DNA of 64,000 nt, from contig CALJES010000008.1 of the NCBI GenBank assembly GCA_938074205.1, positions 62,001-126,000 of the forward strand. Direction: 5' to 3'. Shown here piece after piece: positions 35,154 through 45,082 of this stretch. Position 1 is the stretch's first letter; each line of letters begins with the position of its first letter. The notes under the pieces are model-generated. The model did no database searches. It worked only from the letters and a program-made list of their open reading frames with translations, and was not told the origin of the DNA. A program made the position numbers and the translations under genes. The stretch comes from an uncultured bacterium (GTDB taxonomy: Bacteria; Armatimonadota; UBA5829).

Positions 35154-36935
35154 TTATTCGTCTCGCGTGAATATCTGTATGTCGTCTGGGGAAAGCGGGT
35201 CTTGCGGTTGGGGCTTAAAGCCCTCCAACGCCGCAGACACAGCAAACTCGCGTTTCAGCCGCTGAATATAGCGCTGAACTGCGGGAGCATCATTCGGGTT
35301 CACCTGCGCCACTTCCAGAATGTGCTTAAGTGCAGCATTTGGGTCGGCCAGATACTCGCGCCATGTCCTGACTCTATGCAGTACGTACCAGATTTCGTCC
35401 TGCGGAAGCTTGTTTGATTCAGGCGTAAGCACGATCACGCGCCTCGGAAAACCAAGTGCGTCAAGTGCGTCGAAATCCGCGTCCGAAATCGGAACCCAAG
35501 CTGCCCAGCAGCGAGCTCTCCACGCTGCTATCCACGGTGCGTCCGTATAAAGTGCGAGTCGCATGCCTCGCGAAGCAACATTAGAGAAGTATACGTGCGC
35601 CGGTCTATTTGTATTTTCTTCGTCGACAGGTACTTGCCAGAATATTGCGGGTATGGTCCGGTAGCCAGCGAGAAAGAGAAAACAGCCGATCAGTACTCGC
35701 TTGTAAAACTGATGGAGCTTTTTTGCTTCCAAAAGTAGAAGTAAATAGGCCGCAGCGTACACCGCGCCCACGGGCGCAAAGATTGCGACTGCGTGCGGCT
35801 CCAAGCTGTAGAGTGCTATGATGATTACTCCGCAGGGGAGAAGCGCATAGACTAATCCTCTCACCGCATTTGCAGTTGCATCCCTAAACCTATATAGCGT
35901 ACTTACGATTAGGAAGCCAGCAATTCCGATACCCATTACTTTGATCAATTCAGTCGCAATGTCGCTTGACCCCCCCACCAGTTTACGCGCGAACGCGGAA
36001 AAGTTCTCGATGGGGAACAGTAGTAGAGTCGCTGCTGACCTGGTGTCCTCTGTCGTAGAGCGATAGAGCACATCCCCAGGAAAGGCATTGCTGCGCGCAA
36101 GAAGATCCCACGCATTCACTCCCAGAATAGGGACACCTGTGGTCAAATAGTTCCTGTAAGCCCACGGGGCAGCCAAAACGACCAAAACGGTTAGAAATAC
36201 GGGCAGGTGAACTTTGCGCCAGCTTCCAGCGATTGCAAAATAGACTGCCGTTGGGACGGCAAACAATATGAACAAGTGATGGGTCATATAAAGAAGTACG
36301 CAGCATACTGCGGCTCCTGCTGTATAAATTGCACCAGCTAGAGCGCGCTCTGCCATAGCTGCTCTGTGATGGAGCGCCACAAAGATTAGAAGTGTCGTGA
36401 AAAAGAAAGATGCCATAGTCCAGGCTTGACCCAGTGTAGCTATCTTAAGGATGGGGGCGCTGAGACCCACGGCCGAAGCAGCAAGCAAGCCAGTGCGCCA
36501 ATCGAATATAACCTTACCAAGGAAATAGACCGCCACCAATGTAGCCAGGAGGAACACAAGGGATACCCAAGCGACAACTTGGTCGGCCGGGGATCTCAGT
36601 TTGAACGCCATAGCAACGGCATAAGGGTAAAGCGGGCCGTGGTTCAATTCCAAATTGGGGACATCGCTCGCCGCAAGAAGAGCCGCATTGAAAGGGCGCA
36701 GAAACAATGTGGTGAATCCTTCACCTTCGGCAATGCAGCGTGCAATCTGAGCCACATCCAGAGATTCGCGCTCCCACAGAGAATCAAAAGTGTGCTTATA
36801 GTAGACAGCAGAAACGCCGGCGAGCACGGTGAACACGGCAAATACGATCGCTACTTGTTTCCACAGGACTCTGGGTTGCCAGGTTAGTCCACCTAAACTC
36901 GCCTGTCTATTCCCTATTGCGTCCCCAACGCCCAT
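35154..36935 (-). CDS. GT39/PMT-like multi-pass glycosyltransferase
   Basis: 593 residues with about ten hydrophobic segments in the first 420 residues and a soluble C-terminal third. It begins with a hydrophobic helix (VLWKQVAIVFAVFTVLAGVS). The first periplasmic loop has an acidic pair (SLWERESLDVAQIARC), and NHGPLYPYAVAM follows, as in GT39/ArnT-type enzymes where D/E and H-x-P-L-x-P near the first loop bind a polyprenyl-phosphate sugar. The tail (about 430-593) is not recognised. ATG 36935 was preferred because GGAGG is 5 nt before it. The stop converges with the SLBB gene after 2 nt. It probably transfers sugars to lipids, proteins or a polysaccharide outside the membrane. Confidence 0.75.
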   Translation of the reverse strand: MGVGDAIGNRQASLGGLTWQPRVLWKQVAIVFAVFTVLAGVSAVYYKHTFDSLWERESLDVAQIARCIAEGEGFTTLFLRPFNAALLAASDVPNLELNHGPLYPYAVAMAFKLRSPADQVVAWVSLVFLLATLVAVYFLGKVIFDWRTGLLAASAVGLSAPILKIATLGQAWTMASFFFTTLLIFVALHHRAAMAERALAGAIYTAGAAVCCVLLYMTHHLFILFAVPTAVYFAIAGSWRKVHLPVFLTVLVVLAAPWAYRNYLTTGVPILGVNAWDLLARSNAFPGDVLYRSTTEDTRSAATLLLFPIENFSAFARKLVGGSSDIATELIKVMGIGIAGFLIVSTLYRFRDATANAVRGLVYALLPCGVIIIALYSLEPHAVAIFAPVGAVYAAAYLLLLLEAKKLHQFYKRVLIGCFLFLAGYRTIPAIFWQVPVDEENTNRPAHVYFSNVASRGMRLALYTDAPWIAAWRARCWAAWVPISDADFDALDALGFPRRVIVLTPESNKLPQDEIWYVLHRVRTWREYLADPNAALKHILEVAQVNPNDAPAVQRYIQRLKREFAVSAALEGFKPQPQDPLSPDDIQIFTRDE

Positions 36936-36975
36936 AATCTCCTCCACATCCCACCGTCACCACCAGAATCTGTGG

Positions 36976-38157
36976 TTAGCGATTGTGCGCTAGAGCTTCT
37001 GCATAGACTGCTTCGAGCTTCTCTACGGCAGCTTGCCAAGAAAAGAATCTTTTCACAAACTCTCTGGCCTGTTTGCCCAGTTCGACACTTTCTTCGGGGT
37101 TTCTGAACAACCTGTCGATTGCCGAAGCTATCTCCTCTGGCGTATTCGCTTCAATTATTCCTGGAGCATCTCGTCCTATGGCGCGCACTGCCAAGGAGCT
37201 CGCAATAACCGGAAGAGCCATAGACATTGCTTCCAGAACCTTGTTCTGTATTCCAACTGCGGTCTGCATCGGTGTTACAGCTACTGATGCTGCATCCAGT
37301 TCCGGTCTAAGGTCGTCGAGATATCCTGTAACCCTTATGCCTGGTACATCGTTGAGCATCCTGACGTTCTCTGGAGGATTGCTTCCAGCTATAACAAACT
37401 CTGCATCTTGCCAACTGTTACGAATCATAGGGAAGACCTGCCGTGCAAACCAGATTGCAGCCTGAGCATTCGGGCTGTAACTCATCTTCCCACTGAATAT
37501 AATGCGCCTCGGAATCCTTCTCGTGCCCTTTGGTGAAAAATAATCTGTGTCGACGCCATTTGGGACGGACTCAACTCGGAGTGCAGAGTTGAGCGCCATT
37601 AAAGCCGCACACTCAGTATCGGAAGTTGCCACTATTCGGTCGAATCGCTGTAAAACGCGTGGTTCATAGTGCGCGAGTTTTGCCGCTTCTAGGCTCATCA
37701 CAGCGCGCGCCAATGGATTCTTTTTCGAACGTGCCATTTGTCTAAACAGACTTGTCAGGCAATCCACTGCGTCAAACACTGTGGGGATTTGCATAGCAGA
37801 CGGTGCGAAGTGTGCTGCACGCAGGTGCTCGACGTGTATCAGATCGAATCCGCCTTTGTATGCCGTTTCGAACGCAGTACGTTTCATCTGCCGCGACCAG
37901 CAGTATGCAGCACTAATAGGTATCGGCGACGGCAAAGTAAGCAGGGCTTGGGCAAACCCCTTGGTTCTCGAGTGTGGCACAATAGTAACTCGCGCGGCCA
38001 CATCTCGTATCTCGTCAATACCAATCGTGCTCGTGCCATCAGACTCGTCCAAAGCGAGAACGTGCAGCTCATGGCGCTTGGCGAGGTCTTTTATTATCTG
38101 GAACGGCCTGACCCGTATCCTTGACGGAACATAGGGTGCAATAAATAGTATTCTCAT
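36976..38157 (-). CDS. GT4-family glycosyltransferase (first of tandem pair)
   Basis: 393 residues. The GT-B fold begins MRILFIAPYVPSRIRVRPF. The nucleotide-sugar half has RRIIFSGKMSYSPNAQAAIW, ITNSWQ-like spacing, IRVTGYLDDLRPELDAASVA and VTPMQTAVGIQNKVLEAMSM. It ends ALPVIAS then an acidic tail with a FFSWQAAVEKLEAVY motif. The E-x7-E pattern of GT4 is degenerate but present around GIQNKVLEAMSMALP. It would move a sugar from a nucleotide donor onto a growing glycan or lipid. The gene directly follows a second GT4 gene by 14 nt, so both act in one pathway, probably polysaccharide assembly. Confidence 0.9.
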   Translation of the reverse strand: MRILFIAPYVPSRIRVRPFQIIKDLAKRHELHVLALDESDGTSTIGIDEIRDVAARVTIVPHSRTKGFAQALLTLPSPIPISAAYCWSRQMKRTAFETAYKGGFDLIHVEHLRAAHFAPSAMQIPTVFDAVDCLTSLFRQMARSKKNPLARAVMSLEAAKLAHYEPRVLQRFDRIVATSDTECAALMALNSALRVESVPNGVDTDYFSPKGTRRIPRRIIFSGKMSYSPNAQAAIWFARQVFPMIRNSWQDAEFVIAGSNPPENVRMLNDVPGIRVTGYLDDLRPELDAASVAVTPMQTAVGIQNKVLEAMSMALPVIASSLAVRAIGRDAPGIIEANTPEEIASAIDRLFRNPEESVELGKQAREFVKRFFSWQAAVEKLEAVYAEALAHNR

Positions 38158-38171
38158 GTCGCCCGTTGGAT

Positions 38172-39407
38172 TCAGCCCTGTTGTCTACCTCCAAGGTGTC
38201 TCTCGTAGACATCGAGTAATCGGCGTCCTACTACTTCCCAAGAGTATTCTTGCAGCACAAGTTCGCGGCCACGACGTCCCAGAGCCTCAGCTAGGTTCCC
38301 GTCGGTAAGCACCCTTACAACCGCCTCGGCAAAATCTTTCGGATCATCCGCGATGAGCAAATGCTCGCCACTTTGCACTGCAAGACCTTCCGCACCGATA
38401 GTAGTCGATACAACAGGTAAACCCATCGCCAAAGCGTCCAATATTTTTACTCGAACTCCACTGCCGGACCGCAGCGGCACAACGAATACGCCGCAGCGCG
38501 AAGCTACCTCTCGGGGATCCGCAACATACCCTGTCACTCTGACGATGGGATCTCGTGCTAGCTCTCGGATCACCGCCGGCGGTCTCTGCCCGGCGATCGT
38601 AAAAGAGCAGTCCGGCAGCGTCTGCCTGACAATCGGTAATATTTCGCGGTAGAAGTATAGCACACAGTCAATATTCGGCGGCCAATACATCGTACCGAGA
38701 AACAGGATGTTCTTGGAGTCGAGATCGCGCCTCACAGGGAGAATCGACGCAGTATCGATCCCGATTGGAACGGTCTCGATCGCTGGGATGCGGCCGCATG
38801 GCATATTATCTTCCCTGGATGATACCAGCCTCTTGAGCTCCTGGGCGTCTTGGTCGCTGACTGCTAGAACCACATCTGCCTTGCTACAAGCATCTGATTC
38901 GAACTTCTTGAGCTTAGGCCACTCGATTCGCGCATACGCACGCACTAGAGGGCTGGGGGAAGTCTGCGAAATTCTCTTGACGATGAGGTACTCCACGTTG
39001 TGCTGGTCCAAAACGGTGGATAACGGCTGGTCAAAGTTCACGAACTGAGCCATTTGCAAGTGATCTATGTGCACAACGTCGGGTATAAACTCGCGAATAG
39101 CTTTACTAAGTTTGTCAGCCATTTCCCGCCGGAAGTCTCTCGAGACGATATACGACCTGCCAAAGATCAAGCTTGCCAGTGCGCACTTTACGTCTGTGGC
39201 ACGTGACCTGCGAAAAGGCACGATCTCAACGCTTTCGCACATCTTCGCCAGTTCGTCGACACTCGAGCGTTCGGCCTCGCTTCGCACGTAAGACAGGACG
39301 CGCACCGTGTGTTGCGAAGCGAGAGCGCGGAGAGTGCACAGCGACTTTATCTTGCCGCCGGAGTCAGGCGGGATCGGAAAAAGATGTGCTAGAAAGAGTA
39401 TTCTCAT
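38172..39407 (-). CDS. GT4-family glycosyltransferase (second of tandem pair)
   Basis: 411 residues and similar in plan to its downstream neighbour (MRILFLAHLFPIPPDSGGKI at the start). Typical parts are NILFLGTMYWPPNIDCVLYF for the donor domain, IVRVTGYVADPREVASRCGV, and RSGSGVRVKILDALAMGLPV with the family E-x-x pattern. It ends YSWEVVGRRLLDVYERHLGG. The order of genes suggests a duplication of an ancestral gene. It is the first gene of the leftward run 39407 to 35154. No signal or membrane segment is visible, so it works at the cytoplasmic face. Confidence 0.9.
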   Translation of the reverse strand: MRILFLAHLFPIPPDSGGKIKSLCTLRALASQHTVRVLSYVRSEAERSSVDELAKMCESVEIVPFRRSRATDVKCALASLIFGRSYIVSRDFRREMADKLSKAIREFIPDVVHIDHLQMAQFVNFDQPLSTVLDQHNVEYLIVKRISQTSPSPLVRAYARIEWPKLKKFESDACSKADVVLAVSDQDAQELKRLVSSREDNMPCGRIPAIETVPIGIDTASILPVRRDLDSKNILFLGTMYWPPNIDCVLYFYREILPIVRQTLPDCSFTIAGQRPPAVIRELARDPIVRVTGYVADPREVASRCGVFVVPLRSGSGVRVKILDALAMGLPVVSTTIGAEGLAVQSGEHLLIADDPKDFAEAVVRVLTDGNLAEALGRRGRELVLQEYSWEVVGRRLLDVYERHLGGRQQG

Positions 39408-39566
39408 AGCTTTCCACGGGTTCAGCGCATCTACACTGTGCCAGGACGGCGAAGCAAGCGTGACTGCGGTGCCGGATGCCGAAAAATATACTCACCCATT
39501 CGTCAGTCACCTGGTAAACGCACGATTCATACATAGCGGGCCAACCAAGATCGCTACGTGCATCAG

Positions 39567-40394
39567 CTACCTTTTGAAAAAGATCATCACGTACTCGTGC
39601 TTGAATACATAGAAACCGTTCGCCAGGGCGCGGTAGCGCCAGAGGTTATTTGATTTGCCCTTGGCTATTTCATTGCCTTCGATGTTCTTCACAATGATGG
39701 ATTTCAACCGGAAACCCTGGTCTTGCATTTTCTGCATACACTTGAATCCCAGCGGGTCTAGCTCGCCGTCGGCATATTTGTCTCCGATGACAAGGACTGC
39801 GAACCGACCTGGTTCGAGAGTTTCGTATGCATTTTTCGCTACGGCAGCAAACTTCTGCAGATAGGAGCAGGTATCTGGACAGTTGGACAGATCTGCGTCT
39901 GAATCGCTGAACTTTATAATGTCTGTATACGGAGGATGCAGGATTGCAAGTTGCGCGAATTCCGACCCCATTTCGCGCAGGGCATTCTCAACGCGCTGCC
40001 GAGCGCTTTCGGATGTGCTGTCGTCTTGGATAAGCCTGACACGTGATCCGATAACCTCAAGGGGCAACTTTTGTCGAACATATTCAACCAAATCCGCCTT
40101 TAGCTCTACCCCTACAAGTCGTCGGTTCAAGTTGACCGCTTCGATTGCGGAAGTGCCGGATCCCAAGAACCAGTCGACCACAATATCGTCTGTCTTCGTA
40201 TACCTGAGCATGATCTGCTCGGCGATCTGAGGAATGAAGTTACCGTGGTAGTCCAGTTGGTGGCCGTCAGTTCTCTTGCGTGACTTCAGGAGCCACAGAG
40301 AGTCAGTCAGGATGTGCTGGTAGTCCTTCCAGCGCGAGAGGTCTATGTCGGAATAAGGGAGCCTGCGCGAAGAGCTCTTTTTCATCCGGCTCAT
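39567..40394 (-). CDS. Orphan DNA methyltransferase (N4-cytosine/N6-adenine type)
   Basis: 275 residues from ATG 40394. ATG 40385 is an alternative. Motif I reads DDIVVDWFLGSGTSAIEA near residue 70. Motif IV reads AILHPPYTDIIKFS near 155, with HPPY instead of the more common DPPY, NPPY or SPPY. Motif I comes before IV. A beta-hairpin and C-terminal segment after it (SNNLWRYRALANGFYVFKHE) may recognise DNA. No restriction endonuclease is next to it, so this is an orphan modification enzyme. It may regulate gene expression or be a relic of a restriction system. The gene sits between polysaccharide genes and an FAD oxidase. Confidence 0.82.
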   Translation of the reverse strand: MSRMKKSSSRRLPYSDIDLSRWKDYQHILTDSLWLLKSRKRTDGHQLDYHGNFIPQIAEQIMLRYTKTDDIVVDWFLGSGTSAIEAVNLNRRLVGVELKADLVEYVRQKLPLEVIGSRVRLIQDDSTSESARQRVENALREMGSEFAQLAILHPPYTDIIKFSDSDADLSNCPDTCSYLQKFAAVAKNAYETLEPGRFAVLVIGDKYADGELDPLGFKCMQKMQDQGFRLKSIIVKNIEGNEIAKGKSNNLWRYRALANGFYVFKHEYVMIFFKR

Positions 40395-40494
40395 TCTATC
40401 AGCGGTACACGAGGCGGTCAAGTTGTACTTGCGCGGCGCGCAAATGATGCTATACACACGCGTTGCTTACAGGGAGTATGTAGCCATCAGTGAG

Positions 40495-42024
40495 CTAAGA
40501 AGGAAATAGATTACCCGGGTTTAGAATCGAGTGAGGGTCGAAGAGCCTTTTCAAAGCGCGCATTTCCTCAACTGCCTGAGAACCATACATTAGCTCCAGG
40601 AGGGGCACCTTAAGCTTTCCTATCCCGTGTTCAGCAGAGACCGAACCTCCCATACGCACCACCTCCCTTGCCCAGTTAATGTATAGTGATCTGCCAAGTT
40701 CATATTCCTCAGGAGTGCGTGGAATGATGTTCACGTGGACGTGATTGTTGCCGATATGACCGAACATGACGAATTCCAAGCCCTTTGCGGCGAGGTCCTT
40801 GCGATACATCGAGATTACAGCCTCGAGATACTCGTCCGGAACGGACATGTCAGTTCCGAGCTTGGTTATATCGTGCCACTCTCGCTTTCGCTCATCTATA
40901 AGTAGATTGACCGCTTCGGGAACTGCGTGTCTAAATGCCTTTATCGGTTCCAATTCTCGGTGGGTCGTGGCGTACCATGTATCCTCCTCCGTCGAGCCCA
41001 AGAGTTCCGCTACTTCCATAAACTGCATAACTCCTTGCTCGGCTTCTTCATCCTTGTCGGCGTGATACTCTACGTAAACTGCCGTGTGCCACCTTGGATT
41101 GAGTGAGGGAATTTTTTCGAATGCTGAGTACTTCTCTTTAGCTCTCCGGAGCAGATCGAGGGCTTCGCAGCTGAAAAACTCGATAGCGACCGGCCTTACT
41201 TCCACAGTAGGAACGCCAGGCACTTGCTCACCTCTGGCACTGCGAACCAGCTTCAGCGCTGCAGCTTCACAGGGCAGAAAGATAACGAGACCGTGGCAGG
41301 CTTTCGGGATCGGGATCAGACGTAAGTCTGCTTCAGTAATAACTCCCAGTGTGCCTTCCATGCCGATAAAAAGGTCAACCATGTCCATATTCTCGCGGAT
41401 AAAATAACCAGCTGCCGACTTGAGATCGGGCTGGCTGTAACTGGGCAACGAACCACATATAGTTCGACCCGACTCTGTCGTAAGATCAAATGATCTACCA
41501 CGCGCAAAGACTTGTCCTCTTTGCAGGCTAATTACGTCTCCGTCAGCCAAAACAACCCTCAATCTGTTGATCCAGCAGCGCGTCGGCCCGTAGTAGAAAG
41601 TCAAAGCGCCAGAGGCATTCGCCGCAACCATGCCACCTATCGAAGCGCTGGCTTCAGTGGGATCGGGTGGGAAAAACCATCCTTGCGGTTCGATTTTCTC
41701 CCTTACTTCGGTCAACAATGTGCCGGGAAGTACCGTTATTTCAGCCTGGTCTCCAGCCTTAGTGATCTCCCCCAAACCTTTCATCCGACTCAAGTTGAGT
41801 ATAAGCCCGCCTTTTGGCACCGCGCCTGCGACTATTCCCGTCCGAGCACCCTGCACTGTTACCACAGTTTGCAGTATGGCAGCCTCACGAAGCACTTCCC
41901 TTACCTCCATTTCGCAGGTCGGGAATGATATAAAATGTGCCTTTCCGGAACTTCGGGACTCATCTTTGAGATACTCACAGTATTCGTCAGTAAACTGCTT
42001 GACTAACTCGGACGTAGCTTCCAT
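40495..42024 (-). CDS. FAD-linked oxidase, GlcD/D-2-hydroxyacid dehydrogenase type
   Basis: 509 residues. The N-terminal FAD-binding (PCMH) domain has VVTVQGARTGIVAGAVPKGG near residue 55 and PDPTEASASIGGMVAANASG near residue 120. The middle has FIGMEGTLGVITEADLRLIP. The FAD-oxidase C-terminal domain carries LEFVMFGHIGNNHVHVNIIP with the conserved His of GlcD and D-lactate/2-hydroxyglutarate dehydrogenases. It ends GGSVSAEHGIGKLKVPLL, then LKRLFDPHSILNPGNLF, a textbook C-terminus. The enzyme oxidises a D-2-hydroxy acid. No GlcE/GlcF partners follow, so it may be a single-subunit type. It is read leftward from the WbsX-type glycosidase with a 23-nt gap. Confidence 0.92.
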   Translation of the reverse strand: MEATSELVKQFTDEYCEYLKDESRSSGKAHFISFPTCEMEVREVLREAAILQTVVTVQGARTGIVAGAVPKGGLILNLSRMKGLGEITKAGDQAEITVLPGTLLTEVREKIEPQGWFFPPDPTEASASIGGMVAANASGALTFYYGPTRCWINRLRVVLADGDVISLQRGQVFARGRSFDLTTESGRTICGSLPSYSQPDLKSAAGYFIRENMDMVDLFIGMEGTLGVITEADLRLIPIPKACHGLVIFLPCEAAALKLVRSARGEQVPGVPTVEVRPVAIEFFSCEALDLLRRAKEKYSAFEKIPSLNPRWHTAVYVEYHADKDEEAEQGVMQFMEVAELLGSTEEDTWYATTHRELEPIKAFRHAVPEAVNLLIDERKREWHDITKLGTDMSVPDEYLEAVISMYRKDLAAKGLEFVMFGHIGNNHVHVNIIPRTPEEYELGRSLYINWAREVVRMGGSVSAEHGIGKLKVPLLELMYGSQAVEEMRALKRLFDPHSILNPGNLFPS

Positions 42025-42047
42025 CTGCGGGCTCCTTTACCAGTACC

Positions 42048-44801
42048 TCACCTCACCTTTACATATGCCACTTCTACCTTCGATCCCGCGTCGGAGTTTG
42101 GATCGATTCGAATCTGGCCGACCCTGCCCCGCCACCTCTTATTCTGTGACATATCGACACTGTAAACATGCCAATTGCCGTCTCCGACCACGGGAAAACG
42201 TACGCTCCTCGCCTCCGACATCGTGCCCCTAGGTTTTGCGAAGAATATCTGCGCCTCTGAACCCCTATCCATGCGCATCTTCAGCTCTATTGTCTTCAAT
42301 TTTGATGCATCTACGCTTATGTTGGGAGAGTAAAACGCAGGGTCATTGTTTTGTGCGATGGCACTCATTACGCCCTCAGAATACGACAGATTCGCCATGT
42401 TTCCAACAGTCCACACTTGGTCTACGGGGTCCGAGAAATCCCAAAACGTCTTTGGCTGCGGTTTTGGGATGTCGTAGGGTCCTAGTCCTACGTCCGGCGG
42501 CACCACTATTTCCGGTTTAATGCTATTTGGCGCAAAGACCTGACGCAGCGCCTCCAGATAATCAAACCCATATTCGGCGTGCGGTTCAATGTAATCACCC
42601 TCACCGAATTCGTTCCACGCCTCTAAGAACACTAATTTTTTGTCGCCGTCCTGCTTGTGCCTCGGATCGTCCACGAAAGCCTTCGCGTTTACCAGCATGC
42701 GCTTCCACAGCTCTGGGGTTTTGCCTGTGCGCACGAGAGAATTGTATCCGTGCCACGGCCGTGCATCCCAGCCGGCCTCGCACACGGGAATGTAAGGGAT
42801 TCTCGAAGCCTCGGCGATGTCGTTCCAGAAATCTTTGTAACCCTCAACCATCCATTCGTAAGGAGCAATGCGCTGCCCCTTGCTACCTGCCGATGGATAG
42901 TTGTACCCGGTCAGGGCATCGTAACCTTCTCGTACCAATCTTTCCACGCGCTCCTTGCCTGGATACGTGCACGCAACCAAGTAGAGTCCACCCACTCCGG
43001 CATCTTCGCACATCTTTCGCATTTTTTCGAACGCGACTCTGACAGACTCCGATCCCATATCCAGTGTAAGCCGATCGGGTGAGAATATCACTATGACGTT
43101 CCTTCCACTTATCTTGAGATAATTCGGCCTGTTGAAGTAGTTGTCGATCCAGTATCGCGTAACGTTCAGGCAATCTTCCTCGGACGATGTTTTGTCGGGG
43201 TTGTGGTTTGCCCATAGGAGGCAAAATCTGATCCTGTTCGAATATTTGCTGTTGAAGAATCCATCGTGGAGCGCGTGCTCCAATTGGCGCTTACCCTGGG
43301 TCCAGTACCAGTCGTAAATAAAGAACCCGATTCCGTGCTCCAACGCCCATTTGATGTGCCAGTCTGCTACCTCCGGATCTCCCTCACGGTAGTAGCCAAG
43401 TACAGGTTTTCGCTCAGGAAAATCGTCTAGCACCGACCAGCGGTCATACGTGTGCCAACCTGGATAGTAATAGCAGCCTACCAGATAAGGGCCCGTATCC
43501 ACTGGCACAGGCTCTGGTACGTAGGAGACTTTACCTCGTGCACGGTTACCCAGGGGCGGATAAAACCTGAACACCGATGACCTTTCCGCGACTTCGCCCG
43601 TGGATGCTGCCACCCGACAGACTGCTTGCACCGGCCCCTGATCCTCAACCTCAAATTCCCACTCTATACGCACATTCCCCAAAGGTTCGAGAGGACCAAA
43701 GCGCCTTCGCGCCATCATAGCGGTCTCGCGCTTTTGCACGGTAATCAACGTCAGGTCAGCAGTTGCTGACACAATAGGAGATCCGCCCGTGTTCTTCACT
43801 TTAGCCACAAGTTTGGCCTTCTGGCCTACTCGAACAATGGGATAGTCCAGTTCTAGGTGACTTATTTCGAGTTCGGGCGGCCCGGTGGGTTTGTCGGACA
43901 GATCTATAGACTCCACAACAATACTGCGATTTTCCACAGCGTCTGTAGGCGTCAGACCAACCGCGAGTATACGCCCGGACCACTTGGGTACGTCGGAAAG
44001 ATCCAGGACGTACGTGTGTACTCGCCCGTCACCCTTGAGACCTAAAGCCAGAGATTGAATACCATCCGATTCATCGGAGACCCACTTGAATTGCGCAACC
44101 TGCTCAACGTCTGATGCTATCCGAAGCGTAGCAAAGAAATAGTCGTCCGCATCGAGGTCAATGGGAGGCGACAAAACACAGGTACTCTGATGGCCGGTCA
44201 CCCTAAGTCCGGTTTCTACAGGCTCCAGCTTACCTTCGTCCCCTAGGAGCTGCCAATCCCAGTGATTAGCGCGGAAAGTCCAGGAGGATTGCTTACCAAC
44301 ATCCTTACTAGTCAGATCATATATCCTAACCGCCCTAACTGCGACCTTGCGTCCGGGCGGATCAAGTCTTATGTGTATTACTTTGCCCTGTTTTTGCCAA
44401 AAAGGCCGAATTATGTATGTGTGCCACTCGTTGTCGCCCACTACGTGGAAAGTTGTATAGATACCGGGACGGAAGCCTCCATAGGGCGGTTCAGTGGTGT
44501 TGGAATAGTACATTAAGCCCGTTCCGGTAGTGTCCGTCTTTAGTTCGACCTCTACATACTGCCAAGGTGTAGCCTTAAGCTCGAAAATGGGACTCTGCAG
44601 CTTGGGCCGGCCGGGACCGGCCACGGCTACAAGGGCACCGTTTTCGACACCGAAACTTGCTATGGGCTCAGCTTGGGTCCATCCCATGGTGTCAGCCGCG
44701 CGCGTGAAGTCCCAATGATAGGAGATTTGCCCAGCAGCTTGCGAATATGCACACATCGAAAGAAGTATCGCAGCACTGTAAATGTAATGGTTCGTAGCCA
44801 T
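42048..44801 (-). CDS. Secreted WbsX/GH99-like glycosidase with flanking beta-sandwich domains
   Basis: 917 residues from ATG 44801. The signal peptide is MATNHYIYSAAILLSMCAYS. Two lectin-like beta-sandwich domains follow (about 30-150 and 165-290), with HTYIIRPF and HTYVLDLS strands. A CARDB-like linker domain (about 300-410) comes next. The catalytic part (about 425-755) is WbsX-type: YLVGCYYYPGWHTYDRWSVL, GIGFFIYDWYWTQGKRQLEH, LLWANHNPDKTSSEEDC and VFLEAWNEFGEGDYIEPHAE with the acidic residues expected at the active site. A third sandwich ends the protein. GH99-like domains cleave alpha-linked mannosides or related backbones, and the sandwich domains probably bind glycans. It is secreted and likely part of polysaccharide breakdown. 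Confidence 0.9.
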   Translation of the reverse strand: MATNHYIYSAAILLSMCAYSQAAGQISYHWDFTRAADTMGWTQAEPIASFGVENGALVAVAGPGRPKLQSPIFELKATPWQYVEVELKTDTTGTGLMYYSNTTEPPYGGFRPGIYTTFHVVGDNEWHTYIIRPFWQKQGKVIHIRLDPPGRKVAVRAVRIYDLTSKDVGKQSSWTFRANHWDWQLLGDEGKLEPVETGLRVTGHQSTCVLSPPIDLDADDYFFATLRIASDVEQVAQFKWVSDESDGIQSLALGLKGDGRVHTYVLDLSDVPKWSGRILAVGLTPTDAVENRSIVVESIDLSDKPTGPPELEISHLELDYPIVRVGQKAKLVAKVKNTGGSPIVSATADLTLITVQKRETAMMARRRFGPLEPLGNVRIEWEFEVEDQGPVQAVCRVAASTGEVAERSSVFRFYPPLGNRARGKVSYVPEPVPVDTGPYLVGCYYYPGWHTYDRWSVLDDFPERKPVLGYYREGDPEVADWHIKWALEHGIGFFIYDWYWTQGKRQLEHALHDGFFNSKYSNRIRFCLLWANHNPDKTSSEEDCLNVTRYWIDNYFNRPNYLKISGRNVIVIFSPDRLTLDMGSESVRVAFEKMRKMCEDAGVGGLYLVACTYPGKERVERLVREGYDALTGYNYPSAGSKGQRIAPYEWMVEGYKDFWNDIAEASRIPYIPVCEAGWDARPWHGYNSLVRTGKTPELWKRMLVNAKAFVDDPRHKQDGDKKLVFLEAWNEFGEGDYIEPHAEYGFDYLEALRQVFAPNSIKPEIVVPPDVGLGPYDIPKPQPKTFWDFSDPVDQVWTVGNMANLSYSEGVMSAIAQNNDPAFYSPNISVDASKLKTIELKMRMDRGSEAQIFFAKPRGTMSEARSVRFPVVGDGNWHVYSVDMSQNKRWRGRVGQIRIDPNSDAGSKVEVAYVKVR

Positions 44802-44987
44802 ACACTTGATAATATCGCCGTCCATCCGGTAAGTCAAACGCAACTCGGCGCCCCCGTTCGACGAACACCCCAAGACTGTAAGTAATTATTGCACGCCTTT
44901 TGTTTGTTGAATTAGCCTATAACTTGCTTCAATATATTGCCCCAATATTTACAATCATACGAGATTACGTCGTTTGTAATAAGGTAG

Positions 44988-45016
44988 TTGACAAATATCT
45001 AAAATAGAGTGATATT
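44988..45016 (+). promoter_or_regulatory. Candidate promoter of the decayed beta-propeller gene
   Basis: A perfect TTGACA (44988-44993) is followed after 17 bases by GATATT (45011-45016). The region is AT-rich compared with its surroundings. The start codon at 45083 lies about 60 bases downstream. Confidence 0.45.
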
Positions 45017-45082
45017 ACAACAAGGAAAATATTCGAAGCGTTTGGTGGAGGAACAGTACTTATTAGGCTCGAAAACTTTTCG

